In this document: positions 40,601 to 50,399 of the stretch, piece by piece
Numbering within the stretch: position 1 is the stretch's first letter
Layout: each line of letters starts with the position of its first letter
Source: Sipunculus nudus
Lineage: Eukaryota; Annelida; Sipuncula; Golfingiida; Sipunculidae
Assembly: GCA_026874595.1 (NCBI GenBank)
Contig: CM049313.1
Span: 27,340,008 to 27,404,007 of the forward strand
DNA: 64,000 bases
Direction: 5' to 3'
Notes under the pieces: model-generated
What the model saw: the letters and a program-made list of their open reading frames with translations, nothing else
What the model was told of the DNA's origin: nothing
Databases searched by the model: none
Position numbers and translations under genes: made by a program

Positions 40601-42054
40601 TGTTTGCCCTGTACTACATTTGTAGTCGAGTCCTTTGGACTTTGTGTGCCACTTGGGTCACACGCGGGCGATTTAATATTTACTCGCGTAACAGGCTTTA
40701 AGCCACTGACGTCATCGTTTGAATGCGCCATAAAGGTTTGCGAGAGGTCAAGTACAGAACTCTCTGGTTTCAGACTTGCCTTTTTACTCATCGCTCGAGT
40801 CACTACACAGCCTGGAAATACGCCCGGAAACTCCTGCTGGAGCAGGTCTGTGTCCCTATCAGTGCTCGGCAATTTTGTCATTCTGGGATCAATTTTCACT
40901 CTGTCACCAGCTAAATCGTTCCCTAGGAGGAGCGAAATGCCCTCTGCTGGCAACTTTGAACAAACTCCTACAGTTACAAATTCAGAGACTAAATCAGATT
41001 CTAGTTTCACTCTGTGTAATGGAACTTCTAAAAATTCCGAATTAACGCCCTGGACTAGAACTGAACACCCCGCATAACTCTCTTGAGAGAAGCGAAGAAC
41101 AGATTTCAAAACGAGGCTTTGGGTTGCCCCGGTATCCCTTAAGATTTTAACACGGGCCTTTCTTGCATGGTTACCCTCTAACTGAACAAAGCCATCTGAC
41201 ACAAAGGGCTGAAAGCTCTCGTGGACAGGGCTTTGTGTTTCACCTTTAGTCTCTAGTTTACTGGGCATTGTTACCGGTTTCATGCTCTGCGTAACAGTTA
41301 ATGCATTAGGTTTAGGCTTACTTTGACCGTATCTTTTTCTATAACACTCAGATTCTGTATGCCCCTTGAACTCACAGAATGTACAATATTTGGGTCCAGT
41401 CCTAGGTTGTCCCTCTTTATGTTGAGCAGGAGAGTCAGATTGACTTTTATACTGGGGTTTACCATGATCGGACTGTGGTTTACCTGAGCCGGAGTGACCC
41501 CGATAGTAGGGACTACCCTTTCTCCGACCCAGTTTTGGGCTTTTGCTACCGTCTCTTTTCTCACCATACCTCCTCCTGTGACTGGTATAACTGGGGCGGT
41601 GCGTCAAGGCAAATTCATCTGCCAGGACACCAGCCTCGTTTACATTTCTTACTTTATGTTCATCCAAAAATATTTTAATGTCACTACGGATATGCCTTTT
41701 GAACTCTTCTATCAAAATTAGTTGTTTGAGTTTTTCAAAATCCTGACCAATTTTCATAGACTGACACCATCTATTAAATGCACTTTCTTTGTCTCTAGCA
41801 TATTCAACATGAGTTTGATTTTCTCTTTTGGTGGCATTCCTAAATTTTAAGCGATAGGCTTCGGGGACTAATTCATAGGCTCTCAGAATGACCTCTTTTA
41901 CAGTGTCGTAATCCCTGCATTGTTCGTCTGTGAGCGCAGTGTAAACGTCCTGTGCACGACCAACCAGAACGCTTTGTAACAACAGGGTCCACTGGCCTTT
42001 AGGCCAAGCCATTAAAGTGGCCACCCGTTCAAAATAACTGAAATAACGCTCCAC
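37693..42054 (-). CDS. Gag-Pol polyprotein, order Gag-PR-IN-RT-RNase H
   Basis: The open frame gives 1,453 residues from GTG 42054; it stays open upstream to about 42,120, overlapping the short frame in a different phase, so translation probably enters by frameshift. Residues 1-150 are a SCAN-like Gag domain (EAYRLKFRNA, THVEYARD). A zinc knuckle C224-x2-C227-x4-H232-x4-C237 follows. The protease active site is D307-T-G. The integrase has its HHCC near 602-640, catalytic D671, D730 and E766, and a GPY module at 904-906. RT carries YIDD at 1186-1189, and RNase H its first Asp at about 1334 (TDAS). IN lying before RT is unlike ordinary Gypsy elements. All catalytic residues are present. Confidence 0.93.
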   Translation of the reverse strand: MERYFSYFERVATLMAWPKGQWTLLLQSVLVGRAQDVYTALTDEQCRDYDTVKEVILRAYELVPEAYRLKFRNATKRENQTHVEYARDKESAFNRWCQSMKIGQDFEKLKQLILIEEFKRHIRSDIKIFLDEHKVRNVNEAGVLADEFALTHRPSYTSHRRRYGEKRDGSKSPKLGRRKGSPYYRGHSGSGKPQSDHGKPQYKSQSDSPAQHKEGQPRTGPKYCTFCEFKGHTESECYRKRYGQSKPKPNALTVTQSMKPVTMPSKLETKGETQSPVHESFQPFVSDGFVQLEGNHARKARVKILRDTGATQSLVLKSVLRFSQESYAGCSVLVQGVNSEFLEVPLHRVKLESDLVSEFVTVGVCSKLPAEGISLLLGNDLAGDRVKIDPRMTKLPSTDRDTDLLQQEFPGVFPGCVVTRAMSKKASLKPESSVLDLSQTFMAHSNDDVSGLKPVTRVNIKSPACDPSGTQSPKDSTTNVVQGKQTLNRNLQRSTNGVKSPDQNGHEQLKKDRSVKKVEVSMKTDDLIAMQKKDPDIASLRENALTKEEADKVPTCFTLQNDVLVRKYRPPTVPADETWKTLYQIVVPPEYRPEILKLAHDHPMAGHLGVRKTKHKILQHFYWPKLKRDVAKYCKTCHVCQMIGKPTHQISPAPLSPIPATHDAFESVILDCVGPLRKTKHGNEYVLTIMCTATRFPEAIPLRTISAKKIVEALVKFFTTFGLPRTIQTDQGSNFMSNIFAQVMAELGIKHYKSSAYHPESQGALERFHQTLKNMIRAYCLDTGNQWDEGLPFLIFAAREAVQESLGFSPFELVYGHCVRGPLAVLKDTWIENSSQSSLLKYVQEFKEKLSRANEIAQEHLKKAQNKMKVWYDKKTTKREFKPGDKVLVLFPIPGHPLQAKYSGPYKVVEKKSDLNYVIDTPDRRKSHQLCHINMLKEYHDRSAETCQSSPPQTNLVLIKETEKNAEDVLMKKTEHPVKLNNSDILNNLDQKLSHLDFDQLSELKEILLNYDSLFPDVPSRTNVLQHDVDIGDASPIKQAPYRAGPQKLQAIKNEIKYMIENDIIENSSSAWSSPCLLIKKPDMTYRFCTDYRKVNTVTITDTYPLPRVEDCIDRIGSATYISKLDLLKGYWQVPLTERAKQISAFVTPNGLFQYKVMPFGMKNAPACFMRLMNCVLSGLDNCTCYIDDVVVYNHIWEDHKQSLVELFERLKKAGLTVNLAKSDFCRATVTYLGHEVGQGCVKPIASKVSAIVEFPVPTNRKELMRFLGMTGYYRKFCQNFAGVVNPLTDLLKKDRKFHWNKNCQNAFERAKAILQSAPVLQAPNFDKPFSLLTDASDCGVGAVLIQDDDFNISHPVCYYSKKFLPHQKNYSTIEKETLSLLMALQHFEVYLGSTPYDITVYTDHNPITFLHKMKNNNQRLMRWSLALSEFNLVIKHIKGSDNIIADTLSRRH

Positions 42055-42121
42055 TTCGTTTTCATTGAAGGGAGGTACTTTTGTCGAATTTCTGAATAGG
42101 AATTCAGACGGCTCATGTGCT

Positions 42122-42535
42122 TTACGATTTTGAGGATTTTGTAACTAACTCTTTCAACTTAATTTGCGTTTCTCTTTCGATTTCACATCTACGGATTTCT
42201 GTTTCATATTTCAATTTATCTGTTTCAACTTGAGCTTCATATTTCAATTTAAGTTCATACTTTCTCAATTCTAGTTCTATCGGGTCAATAGCCGTTGCCC
42301 CAAGAGGTTCCTTAATAGGTTTTTCCTCCAAATCAGATTCCTCTTTACTTTCTACATCACCATATAATGATTTCTTAAGTACATTTCTTAAACCCTCTAC
42401 AGTGCATACATCCATGATGTCAATATTTAAATGTAGAGCAACAATTTCAAGTTCATTTTTCTTTAACGTATACAATAAGCTCCTATTTTCTCTTAATTGT
42501 GGTATAATTTCATTTGGTTTAAATTCCGTACCCAT
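42122..42535 (-). CDS. Upstream Gag-leader protein of the Gmr1-type element
   Basis: The product is 137 residues from ATG 42535. The N-terminal 60 residues form a SAP-like helical motif (LYTLKKNELEIVALHLNI), followed by an acidic linker and a charged coiled coil rich in KYE/LKYE repeats. The frame ends at TAA 42122, inside the region where the long Gag-Pol frame is already open in another phase. It is therefore probably the start of Gag, joined to the rest by frameshifting. A separate leader protein is the alternative. Confidence 0.7.
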   Translation of the reverse strand: MGTEFKPNEIIPQLRENRSLLYTLKKNELEIVALHLNIDIMDVCTVEGLRNVLKKSLYGDVESKEESDLEEKPIKEPLGATAIDPIELELRKYELKLKYEAQVETDKLKYETEIRRCEIERETQIKLKELVTKSSKS

Positions 42536-42673
42536 ATTTGCAAAGTATCAAGATAACGTGTCTGAGAAATATCCGAGTTCAATTGTAGTTAAATACTAGT
42601 TCAATACCTAGAAGTTATAGAGACCACTGTGAAATTTTACATCCAAATGTAGCCGTTATTACGAAATACAGGG

Positions 42674-42693
42674 TCTCGTCGCGGTCGCCATTA
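42674..42693 (-). other. Primer-binding site
   Basis: Read on the minus strand, TGGCGACCGCGACGAGACC begins three bases inside the 5' LTR, beginning with the TGG complementary to a tRNA 3' CCA. The particular tRNA was not determined. Confidence 0.7.
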
Positions 42694-43419
42694 TGTTACG
42701 GTCCCTTTTCACACCAAACAACTCAGGCCGAACCGTAACACATATGCTCAGACACGTTCTCTTCAAATGAATACGTTACCAAAATATGGGTGCAAAAACA
42801 GTACTATATTACAATATTTACAATCGTACACAAATAATATAATAGTCAATACATAACGTAATTTATAACCAAGTCTCTGACGAAAACTGAGTCTCTAAAT
42901 AACGAACTGTAACGAAATACTTAACTGAATCCGGTAAACGAGAAACTGAAGTCCATCATCAACACATAATTCGGGCACACACAAAACTGAAGTCCTGTAT
43001 TAATCCATGTGGCACCAAACAAACATAAAGTCTCTCCTCTTCCTAAATAATAAAGTTCATGGCGTGGTTTATGGCATTCCGTGGGCTTGGGGACCAAGAG
43101 CCCACGGTCACGGTCCCCGGGGATAACAGCAACGTGGCGTTGGCGAAGTCAATAGTCCCGCCTCGTACTGCAGGCGAGTTCGTTTTATAGGCTTTCAACA
43201 ATGGGTGAAAGCCGCAGAAGTTTGTGGTTTTGCTTGAGAGAAACGATAGCGCCGGCAGAACTGCAAAACCAGTACTGAATGGGCCAAGAATAGTTTTTAT
43301 GTTTCTCAAAGCGCGTCAGTAGTCACTGATAGCGGGGTGGATCCATAAGCGTGGAAACGGGGGCGGCCACACCACTTCGTGGCGCCATCCTCCGATGTCC
43401 GGGTGACGTCCATGCAACA
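42694..43419 (-). repeat. 5' LTR of the Gmr1-type element
   Basis: Same 726 bases as 36733-37458. TGAC follows at 43420. Confidence 0.95.
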
Positions 43420-43616
43420 TGACCAACACTATTTGGTTTGGGAAGTGTTTATATAATAACTTCTTGGTATTGATTTATACAGTTGTACATCCGCTGTACA
43501 TCAACTAAGCATGAGCAAATAAAACCCATTAGCCCAACCCAAGTATTGGTCTTTGATTGTGTGTTCGAGGTGTGATAATCTAGCAGTTCTAACAACATGT
43601 GATAAATGACTATATA

Positions 43617-43731
43617 CAGGGGCGTAACCAGACCTCTTCTTCCCTCTTTCTCCTCTTTTCTTTCTTTCCTTCCCTTTTTGCCTCCACGATTTTTTCTCCT
43701 CTTCCCCCGGCCACCCTTGGTTACGCCACTG
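43617..43731. mobile_element. 115-bp hAT-type MITE
   Basis: Starts CAGGGGCGTAACCA and ends TGGTTACGCCACTG (13-14-base inverted repeats). It is flanked by an exact 8-bp duplication ACTATATA at 43609-43616 and 43732-43739, typical of hAT transposition. The interior is a pyrimidine-rich tract. Confidence 0.9.
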
Positions 43732-43753
43732 ACTATATACATGTATATATACA

Positions 43754-43754
43754 T

Positions 43755-43803
<49 letters not shown>

Positions 43804-43804
43804 G
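43754..43804. repeat. (TA)n(GA)n microsatellite
   Basis: An AT dinucleotide run followed by a GA run. Confidence 0.9.
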
Positions 43805-44079
43805 TTTCCCTTTAAAGAATTTTCCAAGTCCATGCACGGAAAACCATGAGATTCCTGCATGTTCCATGCATCATTTCCATGCATCGACTTAATAATTTTG
43901 CAAAATGACCCAGGCAAGATCCAGGCGTGTTCCATGCATAAGTGACGGTAAGGTTTCCAATACTTTCATTCTAGGGAAACTTTAAGGATAAATCTGCATA
44001 AACAACAAAACCTTTACTGAATGAATATTAAACGATAAATGAGTGGATGCCTCCTTTGAGATCAAGGAATGCAGTTATC

Positions 44080-44275
44080 CTTTGTCTGCTACTATAGCAC
44101 ACTGTTAATGTAACTGTATAATCTCCTGTCAGCTCCCTCTGTCTGCTGCTATAGCACATTGTAAATTAAACTGTAGAATCCTGTGCCAGCTCTCTTCTGT
44201 CTGCTACTATAGCACATTGTAAACAGAACTGTAGAATCCCCTGCCAGCTCTCCTCTGTCTGCTGCTTAAGCACAT
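44080..44275. repeat. Tandem repeat of about 62-bp units
   Basis: Four units built on CTGTCTGCTRCTATAGCACA followed by AACTGTAGAATCC and CAGCTCTC occur at about 44,084, 44,143, 44,206 and 44,260. Confidence 0.8.
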
Positions 44276-44289
44276 AAATCACAGGCTAT

Positions 44290-44600
44290 TGATGAACTTT
44301 TAGATGATCATTTATATAATGAACATACATATAATTTTGCACATTATGTTCAACAAGGTGTGGATAAGGCTGTTGAATACTTGAACAGGGTGATACATAA
44401 CTATACTTTTCCTAAAATCTACAAGAGAAATAAAAAAGAGTTGGTCACACCAGATTTGTGGGATGAGGATTGTGCACAAGCAAAGCTGAAAAAAAATTTC
44501 AGCAATTGATAAATATAGGAGATCTGGTAATTTATATGATTTGAATATGTATAAAATGAAAAGACAAAAATTAAACAAGGAACCCATGGGTCACGGCGCT
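44290..44600 (+). pseudogene. Fragment of a LINE ORF2 (region between endonuclease and RT)
   Basis: The plus strand reads with few stops as a helical segment containing VDKAVEYLNRVIHNY, then VTPDLWDEDCAQAKLKK. The W-x-D-x2-C-x3-K pattern is typical of the linker after the endonuclease domain of LINE ORF2. It ends abruptly at both sides. Confidence 0.5.
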
Positions 44601-44769
44601 AAGCTGATGTTTGAAAAATTTTAGCAAATGTAAAATATGCTTATTTCTACTGTAATTTTTTTTCTTATGTATTAGCATATGAAAGCTATGAGGAAATGGC
44701 CTTCCTACTTGGTTTGTAAAGTTCTAAATATCTGATTGCAAAACTAATACTCTGACAAGACTGTCATAT

Positions 44770-44888
44770 TTTTGGGTTCGAAACGGCTCGCACTCAACAA
44801 CTCCATATTGGTATTCCAGAATGCCTTTATTCTCATCGGCTTTCGTCACATCACATGCCGCTAGATGTCAACACCTACTAATATAACA
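44770..44888 (-). repeat. Partial LTR of the Gypsy relic
   Basis: On the minus strand a purine tract GAGGGAGGAGTG (44,889-44,900) is followed by TGTTATATTAGTAGG, a typical LTR start. The sequence to about 44,770 includes AATAAAGGCATT, a possible polyadenylation signal. It is separated from the Gypsy coding relic (50,654-53,951) by the LINE insertion. Confidence 0.6.
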
Positions 44889-45054
44889 CACTCCTCCCTC
44901 GTTAACAAAAAAAAATGGTCATGCCTGACATAAATTAAGGGTATTATCCATTACATATACAATGCTGTATACAAACTGATAGCATATTGGGGCTATTGTT
45001 ATAGTTACTATGTATGGCTATTAGCATAAATTGACATTAAGAGGATACGAATTG

Positions 45055-45086
45055 TTTGGCTGACACCACACGTGGTGTCAGCCAAA
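45055..45086 (+). promoter_or_regulatory. Perfect 15-bp hairpin at the LINE 5' end
   Basis: TTTGGCTGACACCAC and its exact complement are separated by two bases. It sits at the first nucleotides of the element, where it could form a stable RNA stem. Function inferred only from position. Confidence 0.75.
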
Positions 45087-45296
45087 GTAAACAGCAGTTG
45101 ATCCTTTGAGCTCTCGCCTTTTATGACCAATTAAGGCAGGATTTCCTTGCAGAACTTACAGAAACTTCTGCAGACCGTGAGTAGATGTGTTAACAAATAT
45201 ACCCAACGTTATTCTTCGGGGGAAAAGTCACATATTCACAGAAAATTTGGTGTTTGATATTAAACATTTTGAGGTGTACTTGAAACTACCGCCAAA

Positions 45297-46667
45297 ATGT
45301 CCACGGAGAACACGATTTCACCTGTGTTACCTGTGTTTGTGAATCAAAGAGACATTGTTCTCAGGGACCAAAGCAGAATTACCCCGTACACAATGTCCAT
45401 GGCCGTGGCCAGGGCTGTGGATTTAGAGGGGTGTCAGGTGATTGGTTCTCTATGGCGGATCTATCTGAAAACGGACGAGGCAAGAGTTCACCTACTGTCA
45501 AATGGGATTACTTTGGGTAATCAGTCAGTGCCAGTTCATGACAAAAACCCTTTTTCCACGAGAAATCATGATCCCAAGATACAAACTGTAAAAATTACCG
45601 TCAAGAACATTCCATTGTCTTACAGTAATGAAGAGATACAAAAAGTGTTGGAAAACCTGAATGTCAAACTAACCTGTGACATTCGGTATAGTCATATTAG
45701 AGATGACAAAGGCCAGCTTACATCTCTAAAAAATGGGGACAGATACGTGTACGCATTAGCTGAAGGGTTGAAAGAGAACCCCCTCCCACGAAAAGTTAGT
45801 CGTTGGGGGCGATCATGTAGGATTTTTCACCAGGGACAGCCAATGCAGCAGCGTCAGCCGGTCTGTAACAGGTGCCAGAAGTCGGGTCACTGGTCTCAGG
45901 ACTGTGAGGAGGAACAAGTCTGCGCTGTGTGTAAAAAAAACGGCCACGCTGCTGGCTCAGATGATTGTGATGAGTATGTAGATCAAAGAGGGAGCATTGA
46001 TTTAGTGATTAGGACCAAATGTAGCATATCCAATTTTCATTCTGAAGACTTCAACGTTTTTGGACTTGTTTTTAATTCAGTGGAACAGGCTTTCCAGTAC
46101 ACTAAAGCTGTACGCGCAGGTAGACTGGACCTTGCGGGAAAGATTAAAGATGCGGGTACTCCGATGGAAGCTAAACAAATAAGCAGGGACATCGAGGAAG
46201 TGCCTGATTGGAATGCTCAGCAGGTTCAGGTTATGACAGAAATACTGCAGAGTAAAAGCAAGCAGAGTGAAACAATGAAAAATCGGTTACTGGAGTCAGG
46301 AGATAAGACTTTGGTTTATCCTGTTCCATGGGATATGACTTTAGGATCAGGTCTAAGCTTTGAGCTCACAAAACACACCAGACCAGAGCTATGGCCAGGT
46401 CAGAATCATTACGGGAACATCTTGATGTCGATCCGAACCGAGTTGTTCGCTGCTGAAAATGAACATGATGGCATGGAAAATCTTACAGATAGTACAGTCG
46501 ATGATGAATCAGAGAAGGAGAAGAAAAAGAGGAAGAAAGGAAATAGATCGCAGAGTCGGAGTAGAAAGGGAACATCTTCACAGGGGATGAGTGCTGAAGG
46601 AAGCACAACTGCAAGGCCGACGCGAAGCTTGAGAGATTATCTGAAAAAAACAAACACTGCTAAATAA
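45297..46667 (+). CDS. LINE ORF1 protein: RNA-binding region, two zinc knuckles and a NADAR domain
   Basis: The product is 456 residues from ATG 45297 with an intact frame. Residues about 95-165 (VKITVKNIPLSYSNEEIQKVL) fit an RRM-like fold. Two CCHC knuckles follow: C190-x2-C193-x4-H198-x4-C203 and C209-x2-C212-x4-H217-x6-C224. Residues about 242-384 match the NADAR (YbiA-like) pattern: CSISNFHSEDF, FNSVEQAFQYTKA, TPMEAKQISRDI, SGDKTLV, GSGLSFE and WPGQNHYGNILM. The tail is basic with Ser/Arg repeats. ORF1 proteins coat LINE RNA; NADAR enzymes are N-glycosidases acting on ADP-ribosylated nucleobases or riboflavin intermediates, so a catalytic addition to the RNP is suggested. The stop TAA is immediately followed by the ORF2 ATG. 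Confidence 0.85.
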   Translation: MSTENTISPVLPVFVNQRDIVLRDQSRITPYTMSMAVARAVDLEGCQVIGSLWRIYLKTDEARVHLLSNGITLGNQSVPVHDKNPFSTRNHDPKIQTVKITVKNIPLSYSNEEIQKVLENLNVKLTCDIRYSHIRDDKGQLTSLKNGDRYVYALAEGLKENPLPRKVSRWGRSCRIFHQGQPMQQRQPVCNRCQKSGHWSQDCEEEQVCAVCKKNGHAAGSDDCDEYVDQRGSIDLVIRTKCSISNFHSEDFNVFGLVFNSVEQAFQYTKAVRAGRLDLAGKIKDAGTPMEAKQISRDIEEVPDWNAQQVQVMTEILQSKSKQSETMKNRLLESGDKTLVYPVPWDMTLGSGLSFELTKHTRPELWPGQNHYGNILMSIRTELFAAENEHDGMENLTDSTVDDESEKEKKKRKKGNRSQSRSRKGTSSQGMSAEGSTTARPTRSLRDYLKKTNTAK

Positions 46668-49600
46668 ATGTTGAATAGCTATAACATTGTTACCTTTAAC
46701 GTCAGAGGTATGAATAACTACATTAGGAGGAAAAAACTATACACTTGGCTAGATAACATAATATTTTGATTACCTGTTTACAGGAAACATATTGTGTATC
46801 AAAAAATGAGCCTTTTATAAATGCCAGTTGGAAAGGTAAAATATACCATTCTTATGCTTCAAGTTCACATTCTTGTGGTGTAGCAATATTGTTTCATCGG
46901 GAGTTCGCTGGAAAAATTGTAAGTCATAAATGTGATAAAGAAGGAAGAATTGTAATGGTAAACTTTGAGTTTGACGGAACATATTTATGTGTAGTCTCTG
47001 CTTATGTATCTGTAGAGGAATCTCATAGGATTTCTTTTTTTAAATATCTCTGTAACTTTATTATCGAGAATACCATGAACGAGTATAACCTGATTATTGG
47101 TGGAGACTTTAACTGTTGTCTGCGAAAATGTGACAGGAAAAGCAAATATGCAAGATCTGATAAGAGTGTTTCGACCTTGAAGGAGATTATTTCTGGTTTA
47201 ACTTTAAAAGATGCTTTATTGGTCAAAACTGAAGATATTGAAGATTATACTTATATAAAAAATGAATATAGCAGTAGACTAGATTATATTTTTCTTAGTA
47301 GTACTAAGAAAAGTAATTTTATTTCATATGGTTCTAGATACCTGGTCGCAAATAGTCGTGTCCATAGTATTTCGGACCACAAAGCAGTGTTAGTTAAGTT
47401 TCAGTTAAACGGAAATAAAAGGGGGCCAAACTATTGGAAACTAAATACACATTTTCTGAATGATTATGAATATTGTCAGAAAATTGAGAATTTATTAATA
47501 AAAGAGAAAAGTAAACTTAATACTGTAACATCGAAAGTGCGATTATGGGAGAAACTTAAGCAGCAAATTAAGAGCATATCCATGCATTATGGTAGAGAAA
47601 GGAGCAAACGATATAAATCAAAATTAAAAATATTGGAAGAGAGGAGAAAGTATTTAGAGACACGAGGAGTAGAAAATGCTGAAGAAAAGGAAATTCTTGA
47701 TAGAAAGATTTATCAAATATATGAAGAAAAGGCTATTGGTTCGCGAATAAGGTCGAGGATGAAATGGTATGATGAGGGAGAGAAAGGCTCAAAATACTTT
47801 TTAAGATTAGAATCCGAGACACAATCATTAAATTACATTAGGATTTTATATTAATAATGGAAACACTATTGAAACTGATGATGATATTTTAAAAGAAATT
47901 GCAAACTTCTATGGGGACTTGTATAAGGATGACTGTATTTCTGATGAATTATGTAATAACTACTTAAAGGCAAACCCAGTGAAGCGCCGCCTATCTCAAG
48001 ATGAGCAGATTAGTTGTGATGGAGACATTTCGATTGAAGAATGTGAAAGGGTTTTAAAAGAAATAAAAGTAAATAAGAGTCCAGGATTAGACGGAATACC
48101 TATAGAATTTTACCGTAAGTTTTGGGGGAAACTTAAATGTCTCTTTATTAAAATGATCACAGAAATTTTTAAAAATGGGAAAATGGGACATTCCATGAAA
48201 AAAGCGGTATTAACTTTGATATTTAAAAAGGGGGATAAAAAGTTGTTAAAAAATTATAGACCTATAAGTTTAACAGATACCGACTATAAAATAATAGCAT
48301 TTGTCTTAGCGAACAGACTCCAGAAAGTGCTGTCAAGTATAATAAGTCAAACGCAGACTGCCTATATCAAAGGCAGGTATATTGGGGCCAATTGTCGATA
48401 TGTGATGGATGTAATTGAAGCTTGTAGAAAGTATGAAACATCAGGTTTAATAATGTGCCTGGATTTTTCCAAGGCTTTTGACAGCCTTAATATTAAATTT
48501 ATGTTAAAAGCTTTAAATCATTTTAATTTTGGACCCAATTTTATAAGGTGGGTAAAGATTTTATATAATGAACCATGTTTTGTAGTAAAAAATAACGGAT
48601 GGTTGACTAAAGAGATTGAGATGCGTAAAGGAATCAGGCAGGGCTGTCCGGTCTCAGCAATGCTTTTCCTAATTGTTACTGAATTTCTGGCTTCAGCCAT
48701 AATGAATGATCAGGATATCAATTAAATAAATGTAGGTGGTGTTGAAATAGTTCCTATAATTCAATATGCTGACGATGCAACACATTTTAAAAGACTGTAA
48801 TTCACTCAATAGGTCCCTTAAGATCATTGACGAATTTTCACAAGTGTCGGGATTAAAACTTAATATGAAAAAGACTGAAGCATTGGCGTTAGAAAATATA
48901 ACCATGGATGAAACTTTAAGACATTTAAACTTTCATTCGGAGCCAATTAGGTATTTGGGAATTTACATTGGAAATGACTTGGAAAAGTGTTCAAAATTTC
49001 AATGGAAGAAAACGCTGAATGAAATTGACAAACTTCTATATACATGGAGGTCTCGTAATCTTACAATAATAGGAAAAATAACTGTTATAAAATCTATTAT
49101 TTTGCCAAAATTAATTCTGCCACTAGCAATGTTAAAAACGGATAATTTGTTACTAAAACTCGCAAATTGTATAATTTTTATATGGCCTGCTAGAGACAGG
49201 ATTAAGAGGAATACTATTATAGGAAAATATGAAGATGGTGGCTTAAGAATGATCGATTTAGAATCGTTTGTACAGTCACTGAAAGCTAACTGGATTCCTA
49301 GATTATTTAATTCATCTTCACCCTTGTTCAATATTGGTAAGAACTGTATAAAACAAATATGTAATGATATTAATATCTTATTGCATGGTAACTTCAACAT
49401 TAAACAGGTCACTGGGTTGGAGAATATATCAAGATTTTACTCTGATGTAGTTTGCGCATTTGTAAATATTTGTGATCATGAAAAATCAAACTTACTTAAT
49501 CAGCAAATATGGTTTAACAGAATGTTTCTGAATAGGTGCAAATGTTTAGACTATCAACACTGGATTGATAGTGGTTTTATATATGTTAAAGATTTCATTT

Positions 49601-50399
49601 CGGAAACAGGAAATTTTGTTTCTGAAGAATTTATTTATAAGCGCCTTAAATGTAAGAGAAACTGGTTATGTGAATATATGGTTATAAAAGGTATGATAAA
49701 AATTAATCCATCTATAAAAATGACCTTATTGGTGGCCATGTTAAAAAGAACCAGAGAGACTGGTATTTCCAGATTGATGGTCAGATGTATAGCTTATCAG
49801 AACTTAAGTGTAAATTATTTTATTCAAAATTAATTAAGCAAAAATTTCAAGAGCCTGTTTCTGCAACATATTGGAAAAGGAAATACAATATGATTGGGTT
49901 TGATTTCAAGGCCCTGTATAAGAAAAAAATAAAGCATCAACAAATAAGTAGAATATCCGAATTTAATTACCGATTAATACATAATTTGATTCTAACAAAC
50001 AGTATGTTAAGTAGAAATGATAGAACCATTTCACCTCTCTGTTCACTTTGTAAGCTAGAGGAAGATATCGAACATTACTTATATAGTTGTAGGGCTACTA
50101 AATTTCTGTGGAATACATTTGAAAAAAAATTTGAATGTAGACTTGAATGGAGATTGATTTTGTTTGGATATCAATATGGGAATGACTACACAGATTTTAT
50201 AGAAATGAATATGTCTTTCTTGGCATGTGCTCTATACAAATACAAAACAAGATGTAAAATGAAAGGAGAAAAATACTGTGAACGGTTGCTGAGGAACTTT
50301 GTAGTGTTTGAACTTGAATGTTTACAAGAAACTAAGTATGTTAGAAAAAGTAATTATATCGAGAAATTAAAGTATTTCATTACAGCCATAAAAAGTTAG
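46668..50399 (+). pseudogene. LINE ORF2: APE endonuclease, reverse transcriptase, zinc knuckle (broken)
   Basis: ATG 46668 begins FNVRGMNN, the start of an APE-type endonuclease. A one-base shift near 46,760 precedes CLQETYC, then GGDFNC (about 47,100), SRLDYIF and SDHKAV (47,377). A second shift lies near 47,840. RT motifs follow: NYRPISL (about 48,255), LDFSKAFD (48,463), RQGCPVS (48,640), an in-frame TAA at 48723, then QYADDAT (48,763). Shifts near 48,785 and 49,800 lead to the C-terminal zinc cluster CSLCKLEEDIEHYLYSC (50,041-50,091). All domains are present in the normal order, with four shifts and one stop. Confidence 0.88.

Larger units (their letters stand above)
36733..43419 (-). mobile_element. 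Gmr1-type Ty3/Gypsy LTR retrotransposon, apparently intact
   Basis: The 6,687-bp element is on the minus strand, bounded by two 726-bp LTRs that I find identical and that run from TGTTACGG to ATGCAACA. A 4-bp target duplication TGAC flanks it (36729-36732 and 43420-43423). Inside are a primer-binding site next to the right LTR, a short upstream frame, one long Gag-Pol frame and a purine tract next to the left LTR. The domain order PR-IN-RT-RH, with a Gypsy-like RT, is the hallmark of Gmr1-type elements. Identical LTRs and open frames imply very recent insertion. It separates the DIRS relic from the sequence to the right. Confidence 0.93.

Noticed and set aside
40604-41077. 157-codon plus-strand frame inside the Gmr1-type element
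   Set aside because: Antisense to the Gag-Pol frame.
44765-44800. GGGTTCGAAAC sequence resembling a tRNA B box
   Set aside because: No matching A box or cloverleaf arms; it lies in a partial LTR.
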